Under the pieces are notes generated by a model. It was not told where the DNA came from and ran no database searches. It worked only from the letters and a program-made list of their open reading frames with translations. The position numbers were made by a program, and so were the translations under genes. Positions 13,485 to 27,085 of a DNA stretch of 64,000 bases are shown here, one piece after another. Source of the DNA: Annona cherimola (Eukaryota > Streptophyta > Magnoliopsida > Magnoliales > Annonaceae); assembly GCA_030490835.1 (NCBI GenBank), contig CM059971.1:4286545-4350544 (forward strand). The letters run 5' to 3'. The number at the start of each line of letters is the position of its first letter. Positions within the stretch are counted from its first letter, which is position 1.

Positions 13485-13607
13485 TTCCTTATGTGTTCTA
13501 AACAATTCAAGATTCTTGAATTAAATTCCTTATGTGTTCTAAACAATTCAAGATTCTTGAATTAAATTCCTTATGTGTTCTAAACAATTCAAGATTCTTG
13601 AATTGAA
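13485..13607. repeat. 41-bp tandem repeat, three copies
   Basis: Three head-to-tail copies of a 41-bp unit beginning ttccttatgtgttctaaac start at 13485, 13526 and 13567. The unit matches the left end of palindromic repeat N1 (5925 and 14880). It is therefore a local amplification of a MITE terminus, present only in unit 2. Confidence 0.85.
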
Positions 13608-14859
13608 TCTGTATCACTATTTCTAAGACAATAGTGATATTCCAATAAGAAACACGTAGGCCCCTCAAATCTCCATCTAAAAATGGGAAACCGTCCTCAG
13701 AAAAGGCATCTGCATATAGCTCCCTTAATTTTGTGAGATTTACACTTTTGGGGTGTATTTGGTTTGGCACAAAAGTTTTTAACTAAAGCTTTTCCATAAA
13801 AAAAATTTTTACGCTACGCCTAACTATAATATTTTTTACATTTTTTTTATGTTATTCTATACAAACTATCCTATTTTTAGCCATTTTCACGCAACTACCA
13901 ATATAAATAACATGTCTATTTTAACTTGGAGGATACTTATATAACCCTTTTTCCATATAACTGTTTCCATTTTCAATATCTAGATGGTTGATGAAAATTC
14001 ACTTCATTTATTTTATTTAGTATTACTTATATTATTGTGAAAACTCTTCGAAGGTATATGGGTGTCATCTTTAAACAAGAAAAATCAATATATTAAAATA
14101 ATTTAATGCTAATATCAATTTTTAATTAATATTTTCAACATCTAAATCATCTGAAACTTAATTATACATTGATAAATGATTCCATAAAATATTATTACAT
14201 TCTAATATTTTTATTATCAAAATAGTCATATTTCTAAGTATTAATGTCTATTTAATTTCTATGTATCATATGATTCTATATGCTAATTTTTAAGTAATTA
14301 TTAAATATGATTGATCTTGTATGACTATTTTAAAATAATCTATTATATTTTGTACTAACAAATGATATCAAAGCGGGCCAAGTTGACGAACATTGAACTT
14401 AAACCAATTCATTTTTGAGATTGGGTAAAAATAAATTGAATTATGTAACTTTTTTTTTATGCCTAACTCCACTCTATCATAAATTTGGTTAGGTTAGTTG
14501 GGTTTGGGTTGAGACCAACCCTATTTGCACCTTTAGGGTAACCATGTTACACTAGTGTGCATGTTGAGTACATGTGCGTGTGCTATTATGGTTTAAAATT
14601 TTTTCAATAAAAAGTTTTTGGTGTAAAACGTTTTAAAATGGAAGAAGTTATATGATATGATAAGAATAATAATGAAGAGAAAAAGAAATATAGTTAAACT
14701 AGATAGAATAATTGTAGGTATTGTTGTAGAGAAATAATTAAAAAGTGGAATAGTTGTATAAGAAAAAATGAAAAAATGAATAGAAAATAAACTAATAGTT
14801 GAAAGTGAAAATGTTGTAGATAAAAAGTTTACCCTCTAGTCTCCTGTGGAAAAATTCCT

Positions 14860-15112
14860 TATGTGTTCCAAATAAAAAAATTCCTTATGTGTTCCAAACA
14901 ATTCAAGATTCTTGAATTGAATCTGTATCACTATTTCTAAAACAATTTTTTAATTCCTAAGATAGCTTTTCAAGTTTTAATATAATTTTATCAATTCCCA
15001 ATACAACTTTATTCGTTCTCAATATACATTATTATATTCTCATCCTACATTAAGATTTAATCCAAGAATATTTTATCATTTGAAACACTTTAATGATACA
15101 AGATTCTTTATG
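14860..15112. mobile_element. Palindromic repeat N1, right arm deleted
   Basis: Left arm and centre of the element seen whole at 5925-6345. Homology stops just past 'aatgatacaagattcttt', where unit 2 jumps to sequence matching about 8075 of unit 1. The first 20 bp of the element are doubled at 14866-14890. Confidence 0.5.
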
Positions 15113-15741
15113 GATGCAATATTAGTCAAGCTTTATCGGTGTATTTACAAAATTTCTGAGTTCTATTTTATGTAACTATTTTTTTAATTGTACATGTTGC
15201 CCCTTAGATGTCCAAAGTTGATGATGTGGGTATGCGTAGAGTAGTATAAATAATGGAAGGTTTAGAGTTTAAATATGGGGTGTAGGCAAAAACCTTGTTA
15301 TTGTGCCTCTAAGGTATACCTTCAGTAGGTCACCTATGATTGGTGACATAATAATAAAAAACATTTAATTCACGTATAACATATATTTGATTATATTATA
15401 TGTATTTTTCCTATAACAAATAATTTGACCATAAATATTTGTTTCCTTTAAAAAACTATAAATATCTGTTGCTTTTGAGTGATGACATTTAGTTAAATGT
15501 AATCATTTTTTATGTCAATTATATTACAATAAAAAATAATATTGAACGCAACTATTAAAATTTACCTACAAATAATAATAAAACTTTGGCTGCAATGAAT
15601 GTGGGACTGGAGCTTTATTTAGTACTGAGAAAGTGGTCATAAACAATACGTTTTGTTATAGTGATACTAAATAATAATGCTGTATCTTTTGAAATAAAAT
15701 ACATATGTAGTTACAAAAAATACATAAATGCTAAGTCAAGG

Positions 15742-15986
15742 GGTTTTCACCAACCGAATAATGCTCAGTTGACCACAACGGGTTGAATAAGGCGCTGACC
15801 CTGCTACATGCGTGAGATAAAATCCCACTGGATGAGATTTTTAGTCGAATGTAAATTGAGAGCAATACTTTTCTTTATTGATATTTGAGAGGTTATTTCC
15901 TCGTTTAGAAAAAAATTGTAAGAATTGCCTTATGGCTTGATTGTAATATGAAATAAGATGTAATGTAAATATCCGCTAATAAAAAA
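15742..15986 (+). mobile_element. SINE-like element, unit 2
   Basis: Counterpart of 8577-8825. Box A-like tgctcagttgacc is close to a tRNA consensus; the box B region is decayed (gataaaatccc). It is flanked by aagtcaagg on the left and aagtcaatg on the right after the A-run, an 8 of 9 match read as the target duplication. Confidence 0.5.
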
Positions 15987-16539
15987 AAGTCAATGAGTTT
16001 GCGAGACCATCCTAGTATATAGAATGAGATAAAACTTCTCATTCCAAAAGCAACTTTTATCAATTTTAGTATTAATTTTCTCATTTTTTTAATAAAATCT
16101 CTCGTTTTCAATAAATTTCAATCTTATTTTTACATTTCTAATACTACTTTTTCTTTCAAAATATAATTTTCCATTTATGAATTCACAACCTATCCTCATT
16201 TGTCCCGCTCATCCAAATCTCACTCAACAAAATAATTCCAAACATGTGTTAAAAGTTCATTTTTCTTTTCATGCATATTAGGCTGTTGGATTTTGTAATT
16301 AGAAATGAAATACAACTAGGAAAAGTAAGATATTATTGTAGTAAGTTATATGAAATCACATACACTATTGAAAAATTCTTACATAAGGCTACCCCTTGTA
16401 ACCATATTTAAACTTTGTTGCATTTGATACCAGATGTGGCCAACTACTATGTTATTGCGACTGATGTTTTATAACTATCTGTAGCCAAATTCTAACAATT
16501 ATTTGTAAGCAATTTGGAAAAATAAGATATTGTTGTCAT

Positions 16540-16940
16540 AAGAGGTGATTTGCAAACATACTCACTAAGATTTACCATAATTGCAAATATATTCATATAG
16601 TTTTTGAAATTAGAAATAACCTCCCCATAGTTTTACCATAATATCAAGTGTACCTACACCGTTATGACGTCATTATTGAACTATTACGGCATGTGTATAT
16701 TTATAAAGATATGTAAACCGCATTATCATATTTGCAATTTTAAAAATTAAATAAGGATATTTAGTCTTTACAAATATACTCATGCTGTAAAAGGGCAGTA
16801 ATGACACCACAACACATTAACAGTACAAGTATATCTACAATTATAATCAAACTAAATGGAGGTTATTTATGATTTCTGAAATTATGTGAGTCTATTTGTA
16901 ATTATGGTCAAATTAAGTGAGTATATTTGCATATTACCCT
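16540..16940. mobile_element. Palindromic MITE M1, copy in unit 3
   Basis: Same insertion as in units 1 and 2, slightly more diverged. Left end agaggtgatttgcaaac, right end gcatattacccttatag. Confidence 0.55.
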
Positions 16941-17480
16941 TATAGTAAGTGTATATGAAATCTTATATACTATTGAAAAGTTTTTTACATAAGGCCACCC
17001 TTTTGTAACCAAATTTATGCTTTGTTGCATTTGATGTTAGATGTGGCTAAGTACTTTGTTATTGTGCCTGATGTATATAACTATTTGTAGCCAAATTGTA
17101 ATAACTATATCCAAAATTCATGTGCAGCCCCATTTAGTTGTATATGGCAAAAAAAACTACCTTTTCGAGGAGTATAATATGAGAAATAATGAGGAAGTTA
17201 AGAACAGTAAAGTGAGATAAGTGAGTGCAATATGATAAATATTTTCTTTATAAAAATACAGTAAGTGCGTTAGAAAAGAGAAGCTTAGATGGACATTGAG
17301 ATAACTTTTACTAAATTAAAATCCTAAGAGAATAAGGCTAAACTCACAGAGTGTAATTCTTACTTGAGAAAAACTAATAAGTGAATCTTTAGGGTCTGTT
17401 TACCTGAGCCGAAAAATTCATGCGTTAAGCATAAGTTATGTTTCTTAGCTTATCTATTCTGCAATTTTTGGTGAGTTTTT

Positions 17481-17972
17481 AAGAGTAATTTACTCATATA
17501 GTTTGACCAAGATTACAGATATATTCACAAAGTTTCATGAATTGCTTATTACTCCTACATAATTTTACCAAAAGTGCACAAAACTCTCATGTGACCTATT
17601 TTCCATCAACAATCGTTAAAAAGTGTGTCAAAAAATTAAATAATAATAAAAATAACCCTGTTTAGATCTATATTAAAATTTCATCACTATAAAATACTCA
17701 ATTGTGCAGGTAGCATATTCGGAGAAGAGGTCATGTAAAAAGTGAGATTTTCTAAGGAGCGCAAGTGAGTTAATATAGTTCTGAACAGGGTTATTTTCAT
17801 CATTGTTCAATTTACTAACATACATTTTAATAGTTGCTGACAAAAAAGAGGTCGTATGGGGTGATATGCTAATTTTGGTAAAATTATATATGGATAATAT
17901 GCAATTCGTAGAGCTACATAATTATATCCGCAATTTTGGTCAAACTATGTAGGTATATATGAAAATTACTCA
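17481..17972. mobile_element. Palindromic MITE M2, copy in unit 3
   Basis: Same insertion as at 1451 and 10321. Left end aagagtaatttactcat, right end gaaaattactca. Confidence 0.55.
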
Positions 17973-18578
17973 TTTTTTAATAAGTATTTATATATATCAC
18001 AACAAGTTATATTACATTTACACACATTCATAATGTTACATGGTGGAGAGAATTTTTTTTAATAACCCGTTTGGTTTTTATATGCAAAATATTCGAGCCT
18101 AATAGGTAATCTTAGCCAAACAGCTAAAAAAGTGCAAAACGCGAGCACTTATTATGGACATCAATGGCAGCCAAATAGGCCAAACAATGTCAAACCCAAG
18201 GGTCTATCTGGCCTAATGGTACAATTAACTCAAAGCCGTGCATTGGCCAGAAAGCTCTAAATAGGAGCTTCTTGTTAAGGAGCTTTTTATAGCTTTTACC
18301 CAAAAATTTTGTGTAAAAATTATAAGTCCGGCCAAATAGCCTGTGAAAAGCTGACCAAATCCATGGTGTTTTATGTAAGCAAGCAAACACCAGGTGAAAC
18401 ATGCAAGGCAAAACTAGCCTCTTGGCTAAAATTGTTCCAATTCTACAAGTAGAGATAAGTTTTGGGCAACGACATTTGTCACTAGAAATAGAAACACACC
18501 AACGAATTTGGATAAAAGAAGCAAGACTTGCCCTGTAAATGCCTCTCTTATCTGTACTAGTAATCAATGCCCAATGTC

Positions 18579-18586
18579 TATAAAAT
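18579..18586 (+). promoter_or_regulatory. Probable TATA box of P450 copy A
   Basis: TATAAAATC lies 120 bp before the ATG at 18699. The same motif lies 119 bp before the ATG in copy C. The matching positions in the dead units 1 and 2 have lost it. Confidence 0.5.
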
Positions 18587-21500
18587 CTTTGGATTTTTCC
18601 TTTTGGGTTACTTGTACTTAATTTCCTTTCTTTCTCATTACTCTTTCTCCATCTTAATTTGTGCACCTAAGCTTAGCTAGCATAATCTGATAGCCAATAT
18701 GAGTTTGGTGCTTGTTCTTCGTGTCCTAAACTTGTTTTTTCTTTCATTTTCAACAGTTCTTGTGCTATTCTTCTTTTCCCCTCTTTTTCTAAGATTCATT
18801 TTCAAGGTGCAATAATCAAAACCAATATCGAAGAAGCTGCCACTAGGGAAGTTAGGGTAGTGCCCTTTCCTAGGCAACACCCTTTCGTTCCTAACTCCCC
18901 GTACATCTACCACTCTTCGTGGCTTTCTTCAGTCCAACATCCAAAGGTAGGCAACCAAACCACTCTTATTCTTGAATTTATGAATAAATATTTTTATTCC
19001 TTTTTTATGAAGAATATTTTTATTCCTTAATTAAAAAAATAGTTTCACTTTAGATTACAAAATTATCATTTTACATGTGCAAGAGGGTATGTGAGATGGT
19101 TGAAAAATTTTTAATTTCAAAATTTTATTTAAAATACATGCAAGAATTTAAAAAGTTAAATTTTTAGTGTATGTGTATATATATATATATATGAACTAAA
19201 TACATGTTAGTCTGCATAAAAATTAAAAAAATGGAATTTGAAAATATAAAATACAGTTGGTCGACTAATAGAATCTAAAAATATAAAAATACATTACGGT
19301 GTTAAGTAGCAACCAGACATATAGGACCATCCCTTCCTTACCTCTTTATCACTTCATTTGATGAATTATATATATATTTATATAATTTTCTAATTCATTA
19401 AGGATTTGTTCAGAAGAATTAAAAAATTAGATTGACATGAAAAATGGTATGAGAACATAACGATGAAAAAAGGTATATAATGAATACAAAAAATTTTATT
19501 AGAAATCGAAAAAAACTGTCTTGGAAATTAAAATTTTTTCTTAAGAATGAAGATATGCATACCTTTTAATTTTCTAATTCACTAAAGATATATCACTTCT
19601 ATATGGATCTAATTGTTATTGCTGAATACATGCATATGATTGAAGATATGGGAAGATTTTTCAATCCCATCTTTTCGGGTACCCCAACAATAGTCTCAAG
19701 CGACGTAGATTTCAACTTATTCATTCTCTACAACTCACCCTCTTCGTCTCTGATATTGAAAATAGTGCAATTAGGATCATGAGCAGCTGGACAGGCAACA
19801 AAACTCTCATTTTTTGCAACGAAACCAGCATGTTCATACATCTTCTCACTTGACCAACTTCTAATGGAATAGGGGTTAATTGAAATATGAGTAGAAATTA
19901 CATTTGTACTTATATACATAGATGATAATATAACCACACAGTGTCAACCATTTTCACTACAAAATTTTATGTATCTATAGCTATCTTTTTGCTGCCAAAT
20001 ATCAAAAGCAGTTTAGTACTATATTAGTTCAACTAAAGATATATTATTATATAGCCAAATTTTCATAGTACATTAAATATTATTTTTTGCTGTGTTCAAT
20101 TTAAAAATTAGTCACACTTGACCATATGTTACCATTCAAAAGTGAAGAAGTATTTATATCTAAATAATAAATTTCGCCAAAATAACCTCACATTTTCAGC
20201 TATTTTTAAAAGGTAATGATCAAATACAGTGGTCCCGCAAGAATCTTTTCATGCAAAATTTTTTATTCTATGATTTTTGAATTCTAAACGATTTAATAAT
20301 TAATAAAATGATATGAGAAAAGCAGATGTGTGTATATCTGGAGTCTTCATGCTTATTGTAAGTACTGAATTATTACTCTTTTACAAATGTGTGGTTATAT
20401 GAATTAACAAGGGTAAATTTTGTGATCGTATTTGGAATTGTATATGTTTATGACAAGCATTAATTAAAATTTTATGTATCACAGTTTACGTCCGGTGTGA
20501 TAGTGAAACAGATTCTGAGTTTGGGCCCAGAAGATGATGAGACAGCTCAAATCCTTCATAGCTTTACTACTTTCAAGGATTAGTTTCATTCCTTATTAAT
20601 ATCCGTGGGACACCTTATGCCAAGGCAATTCATGTAAGTGCCAGAAACCTTTTATCATGTCTTTTATTTAATTTTTCATGTATATATAGGTGGACAAATT
20701 TCTATATCTGTATTATAGTATCTGATGTGATATTTTTCAATTTTCAACAATTTTAAATGTGTTGTACAGATGCAAAAGCTAGCTTCTAATTAGATGGTTG
20801 CCTGACATAAGTCCCTCGTTTAACAGGCAAGACAACAGATAAACGCGATTACAAACACAATATTACAACAGAAGAGAAAAAAGAAAATATGCAAGGACGA
20901 GAGAAGGATGAATTTCTTGGATATTTTGCTAACCAAAAAGGATATGTTGAAAGAAGAAATACCTAGCTTGGTTCTCGATCTACTACGGGGAGGATATGAA
21001 ACAACAGCTATGCTAATCTCCATCGTTGCCAAATTCCTTTGTAATTGCCCCAGGGCATTGAGAGAATTACAGGTAAGATTACCATGCCTAATTTGCTAAG
21101 ATATATATGATGGTTAGTTTAATAATCTATCATGTTTAGCTGCATGAGAAAAGGCCTATATGTATTTTTTTGTGAAAAGAAAAGAAAAGTCTCATATGTT
21201 TTTAAATGTATCAATATTTTATATGATATTTATTCAGATAAAATTATCATTTAGATAAGAATGTAACTAAGATAGAATAATCGTGGGTTGACCCATTAAG
21301 CACCATAAAATGGGTAAGGTAGGTTTATATCTTCTTACCTGTAGAACAGGGTATGTTCTAAGTAAAAAAAGATCTGGTTCAATTAGGATAGAGTAAAGGT
21401 TCGAAAATCATGAACCAACCTAAATTGCTAATATATATTTATCATGTCTTTTACTAAATATTTGTATATTTAAACATATAAAAACTTGATTAATTTATCT

Positions 21501-22382
21501 ATTTTTTAGAATATTTAATAAATATATTCTGATAATGTACTATTAAAATATTGATTACATGTTGTTAAGTAAGATTTGTAATAGAATTATATTTTTCAAA
21601 TACAATATGAAGACCATTTCAAAAAATTAAAATTGGTAGTGATTTGACCTTAAGAAAATAGAGTAGAATAATTCTGAATTAACCCGACTTAAAAAAAGGT
21701 GAGATAAGAGTTTCTGAAAAAGTAACGATAGAATTGAGCAAGACTTACCTAACCTAAGTTGCACACCTAGGTATATATTAGAGAAATAATTGTGAAATCG
21801 AAATTTAAATCAAACTATTTTAACAAGTTAATTTTATACCATTTTCGAATAAGGCCATTACACATTACATATCCGATTTGGATGAAAAGTAGAATGCCTT
21901 AAAATAAATAATTTTAAGTAATTTCAAATACAATATTAACATAGATACTAATTTCATGATTGAACGAGCCACTTTTGCAGTAGATTGCATCATAATTGTA
22001 GTGTGATATGACTTTATTGGAACATTTCTTATATATAAATAGAAAGTCTAATTTCATGTAATTGTATTCATTTTTATCGCCTTGTTGAATATTGGAAAAT
22101 CCTTTTCATTTCTTGTGTTTAGCATCATTTATTTGTCATTGGATGTATGTATTTTGTCATTAACACTGGAAGAGCACGAGGAGGTGAGAAGGGAGAAAGT
22201 GGGAGGAATTTCACTTGGGATCTCATTCATGAAGCGCTCCGCTGTGGAGAAGTTTGTCCATAGAAAAGCTATAAAACACATATAGTACAACGGTCAATTT
22301 TCCCATATCACAACTATGTTCCCATATCACAACTATGTTTTTGGCTATTAATATTCTTTCGAAAACAGTCAATAACATATAT

Positions 22383-22692
22383 GAGTTCTGATCTAGTGCA
22401 CCCGAGTGCAAAACCCTTTTTTTTAATTTTTAAAAAAATTTTATACGATTTTTAATGTAGGTGTATTTAACATGTGTATCAATTTTTATCATTTTTAGAG
22501 ACTTTTAGATATTTTTTATTTTTTTAAAATATAAATTACAAAAATACCACTGATTTTAAAAAATAAAAAAATCTAAATTTTTTTAAAAATGGTAAAAATT
22601 TATAAACATGATAAATACATGCAACTTAACAGTTGTATAAAAAAATTTCAAAAACAAATAAAAAATAAGTGAGATGCATTCAGTCAGCAGCG
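22383..22692. mobile_element. Palindromic element P1 in intron 5 of copy A
   Basis: An inverted repeat with the shared AT-rich core (ccattttt... mirrored as aaaatggtaaaa) and caps carrying gtgcacccgagtgc on the left and gatgcattcagtcagc on the right. It is flanked by perfect 9-bp direct repeats aacatatat (22374-22382 and 22693-22701). Copy C has the empty site (aataatacatattgg near 56800). This is a true transposition. Confidence 0.8.
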
Positions 22693-23238
22693 AACATATA
22701 TTGGTTTTTCAGAAACAAATGTGATGTAACATTTTTTTCATCATGGCGATATAACTGATGCTTTGACTAGTATTCTTAAACCACTTAGAAAACATATTAC
22801 CATATTAGTCTTAATATCATCAAATTCTAATCAATTTTGGCTCAAAATAGTTCTTTTTATTTTGGTCTCAAATTTGAGTAGTCGGCTCCTAACGGTAGAT
22901 GGCTTATTGCGTGTATTGGCCATTTCCTCCAGCATTTACTACAATAAATTTCATTTAATGTTGCCAATTTTTTAGTTGTATTAGATATATGTTGGCTACA
23001 ATTGATTATTTACCTTTAAATAATTGGTTCCTTTTAGTAACATCATGTGGTTAAATGCATCCCCGTGAATGCAATCAAAATTAACATTTAATGTAGCTAT
23101 TAAAATTTCAGTACACTTTCGCTGCAATTAGAGTAGGATTTGGCATCAAATGTAGCTAAATCTTTAGTAGCATTTGATCATAAGCAATGTAAAATTAAAA
23201 TTTTGGCCTCACAGAAGTGGGCATACATGTTTCACTTT

Positions 23239-23251
23239 CTTGTAGTGTTAT
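23239..23251. mobile_element. CACTA-like right terminus in intron 5
   Basis: The text tttcttgtagtg is the usual right end of CACTA-type elements. It recurs in intron 5 of copy C (about 57420) and, altered, in the copy B remnant (about 31030). A left-end-like cactacaaaaatttt begins at 23395. The opposite ends were not located, so only the termini are called. Confidence 0.3.
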
Positions 23252-23908
23252 TACTGAGATTATTATGCTTTTGCTGCCTAATTTGGTTATAGTAAATTTA
23301 GTTGAGTGCTTAATTTACCTAGTTTTTGACCTTTTGATTCACTAGCTATAACAAAATGTACTTTTGGCATTTATCAAAATTCTTCACTACAAAAATTTTA
23401 GCTTTTACCAACTAAAATTTTCTTATAAATTGCAACCTTTAGTTGTTAATAATTAATAGCATATGTTATGCAGCAATTACTGAGAAAAGTGCGAGTATTT
23501 CATTATCCTTTTACTAGGCAATCAAATGTTGTAGTGGTTGTAAAATATTTTCATAAGCAAAGAATTTTTTTTATCATTAGTAAGAAAAATTTCATTGCCC
23601 TTAAAATTTTTAATCATAAGAAAATTTCTCCTTACACGTACATTTTGTTGCCCGAAACTAAAATTCTTGGAGAGGTTGTTGAGTCTATTAGCAATGGAAC
23701 GTTATATGAAAAGGCGATTATATACAGCATCTTGATGCCTCTTTAGCTTTCATATAACCTTATAATTATCAGTGATTGGCATTTGGCCAAGCTTAACAAA
23801 GCCCCCATGTAGAAACGTTATTACACAAAACTTGATGGGTTTTTTTAATTAAGTAGCTAATTAAATGCCAAAAATTTGTCATTTTTCTTTAACGTGATTT
23901 GGATATGA

Positions 23909-24016
<108 letters not shown>

Positions 24017-24143
24017 TAGCAGGTCAGTTTTTGGCTGAACGATATGTTACATGACAGTCCGCCTGCAAAAGAAGCATTAGTCTTCTTCTTAAATTAAATT
24101 AAACTCTAATTAATTTTTGCTGCATATTGATTCAAATATATAT

Positions 24144-24503
24144 GAGAAGTGATTATGTTAGTTCAACTAAGCAAAATATATTTACGAAACATTTTTTGTT
24201 TTTATACTCTTATTTATGAAATGTATTTAATATACAAAACAATTTTTATGATTTTTGGATATAGTAATATTTTTTTTTGAAATTTTCAAGCACAGTGGTA
24301 TTTTAAATATGTATATGCATATAGATGATTAAAAATTTTAAAAAATATATACAAAAATCTAAAATATTAGAACTTATTTATATGTTAAAAATACTTAGAT
24401 AAACAAATGTATAAAGAAAAAACAAAAAAAAACATATTAGAAATGAGTTTTCCAGGTGAATTAAGCAAGATATTTGCTTAACCCGGACTAAGGATTATTC
24501 CTC
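24144..24503. mobile_element. Palindromic element P2 in intron 6 of copy A
   Basis: Arms with the shared core. The caps match those of P3 and P4 (left gattatgttagttcaac, right gcttaacccggactaagg). Flanked by aatatatat and aatatataa, 8 of 9 matching. Intron 6 of copy C has the uninterrupted site (tcaaatatataaatac near 58585), so the insertion followed the A/C split. Confidence 0.75.
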
Positions 24504-24812
24504 AATATATAAATAATTAATTTATAAAATCTTTCTCTTTCCTAAACTGATTGAATTTTTGTGAAGGATAATGGGAAGAACAAGACAAGCGAAGCAAGGA
24601 TAGGAGGAAAGAAGTTGACACCGTTTGGGGAAGGGCAAAGGCTTTGTCCTGGCTCAGATCTTGCCAAGCTTGAAACTGCTCTTTTCCTTCATTATGTTGT
24701 GCTTAACTTCTCGTGGACTCCTCTCATCGAAGATGATGGGCCCATGTCTTTTCCATTTCTTGAATTTAAGTATGGCTTTCCCATCTCCATACAACCATTC
24801 TTACCAATTTGA

Positions 24813-26639
24813 TTAACTTAATGATGTGATTGATGAAATAGCTTGATATATCATAGTTTCATACAATATTTATGTAATGAATGGTGTGTGTGTATATATA
24901 TCATATTATACAGAAAATTTTATAGTTTATTCCTAATATACCCACGACATTTTAACATTTAAATTTTAAAATGCAGTGATATTAATAAATTTTAAAATTT
25001 ACATCGTTATTTCATACGACATGCCTCAGAGGATGTAATGATCCTAATTAACAATATAAATACAATAATAATTTCAAATAAATCGCAATATTTTACGATA
25101 TAAAAAGACAGAGTATTAAGTGCCCATGTTCGACATGCGGGTCCGTACACCGAATGATAAGTATATCAATGATGCGAAAATTTCATATGTTATATAACAA
25201 ATTATTAATAAATACTCTTACATTAGCACGTAATACATAGGAATTAACTAGACATTATTGATTTAAAATTATATTATTTAACAATTATATCATTATATAA
25301 GCCATAAATTGGAAAGTATTCGTACAAAAGGATTAATTTTTATTCTTTCATATGAATTTATAATTTAAATAGACTTAATTAAACAAAATATTTTTAATAT
25401 TATACATTTATAAACCCAATTTCTAACTCGAACTCAACCGAATTCTATAGGGTTAAAATAGGATTGGTTAATGTATGAAAAATAAGGTTGAAAGTAGAGT
25501 TAGATTAAGATTTTATAATGTGGATTAGAATTTTGTTTACCCCCCTCCAAGTCAACCTGACTTGATTTACACCCCTAACTACAGCCCCCTCGAATTTAGT
25601 ACAAGCTTCATAAATGAAACTTAAAGGACCGTGACACAGTGGTGGCATAAGAAAATTTAGGAGTGAAATGTCATGGATATGTAAGGAATTTTTAAAAATA
25701 TTGTTATTATGAAAGGACTAATGGTCAAATGTTGTGGGTATACGTGAAAATTTTCCATATCTATTTATTAAAGTCTATGGACGAAATCATCATCTTCTCT
25801 CTGACGGGGTGAGTATCGAGGGAATTATAGGTAAAATGTTGTGGATGTGCAGAAATTTTTTATTTTCTTTAGGTATAAGAGGAATATTAGCCAAAAGTTG
25901 TGAGTACGTGAGGAATTTTTCATTTTTAAAAATAAAAAATAAATATATAAAAGTATTCTAAAATAGCAAAACTTGATATATGAATTAAATACAAATAGAA
26001 AAATAAGTTTATGAAGAGAAACTCAAAAAATAAAATAAAAATGAATGTTGTAATTTAAGTATATATACATTATATTGTATATAATCATACCTCTCTCTAT
26101 ATAAGACTCCGATTCTATATAACCAGGTTACATAGAAACGGTCTCATGTAAACACCTTTATTTTTAAGATATTGATTATTAATTTAAAATTTAATTCATT
26201 CATTGTATTTAACATCGCCTGTTTATCCATGGGATTAAGTTTCATCCAGATCAAATATGCATGGTCACGTTTCCTCAAAAATATGTATATTCATGTGTAA
26301 ATTATAAAAACTACTTAGATTCATTCACATATATATTGAATGTAATAATACTTTTAAGAATCATTGATCCACATATTAGTGATATTTTAGATGGTTTAGA
26401 TGTTGACCAAAATACTTTAAATTGATATTTTAGTACTAAATTATTTTATTATGTTGATTCTACATATTTATAGATGGGACTCACGTATAATGAAATTAAA
26501 AAAATAAAAAGGTTTCTAAGATACTATAAATGATACTAAGTGCAATGGAGGAAGTGATTCTCCATTAACCATCAATATTTTAAAAATAAAAAGGGTAACA
26601 TAGAAAAAGAGTTTCACAGAAGAGAGACCGATAATATAT
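24813..26639. other. Spacer between P450 copies A and B
   Basis: No gene recognised. AT-rich throughout, apart from the short diverged repeats at 25640-25925. The open frame at 25734-25961 is simply these repeats read through and has no domain. Confidence 0.5.
25640..25925. repeat. Four diverged direct repeats of about 40 bp
   Basis: Four related lines follow the pattern 'agg-aat--g-caaa-tgttgtgg-tat-tgaggaattttt', near 25655, 25710, 25820 and 25885, with irregular spacing. They resemble the arm text of MITE M1 and could be a collapsed element of that kind. Confidence 0.4.
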
Positions 26640-27085
26640 ATAATTTTCTAAAACATTAAAGGATTGTTCAAAAGAAATGAAAAATTAGAATGAGATGAAA
26701 AATGAGATAAGAATATAATGATATGTATTGAAAATGAAAAGGTTAGATGATAAATACAAAAAATTCTATTAGAAATTTTAAAACTGTCTTTGGAATTAAA
26801 AAATCGATATTGGGTTAAAAAATTATCAACAAAATCTTTTTAATCAAAAATTTTTCACTCTCCGTAATTACTCTATTTTTAATAATTTTTTTACATTTTT
26901 TATACAAACTATCTTACTATTCAATTATTTTCATGTAACTATCTACACGACCAACCTATCTATTTTAATCTTATTCTATTTACACTTCATTATAACTCTC
27001 ATACCCTCGACTAAGAATACCCTGAAGATATGTCGCTTCTATATGGATGTAATTGTCATTACTGAATACATGCATACAATTGAAG

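Larger units (their letters stand above)
8870..16031. repeat. Tandem repeat unit 2 of the P450 upstream region
   Basis: Second copy of the upstream module, collinear with unit 1. It shares both MITEs, the truncated exon 1 and the SINE-like element. It differs by a 41-bp tandem triplication at 13485 and by the loss of the block equivalent to 6165-8075. The shared truncation of exon 1 shows that units 1 and 2 descend from one already broken copy. No intact gene is visible. Confidence 0.85.
16032..18698 (+). promoter_or_regulatory. Unit 3: upstream region of P450 copy A
   Basis: Third copy of the upstream module, directly joined to exon 1 of copy A at 18699. It carries M1 and M2 in the same places as units 1 and 2. 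After exon 1 it diverges from units 1 and 2 and continues as the genuine P450 intron 1, so it represents the ancestral arrangement. An open frame on the minus strand at 18190-18666 is a by-product. Confidence 0.7.

Noticed and set aside
13485..13607. Possible CRISPR-like array
   Set aside because: The repeats are directly abutting with no spacers, in plant nuclear DNA.
13507..13770. 87-codon minus-strand open frame
   Set aside because: It is produced by the 41-bp tandem repeat; the repeated NCLEHIRN-like text is an artefact.
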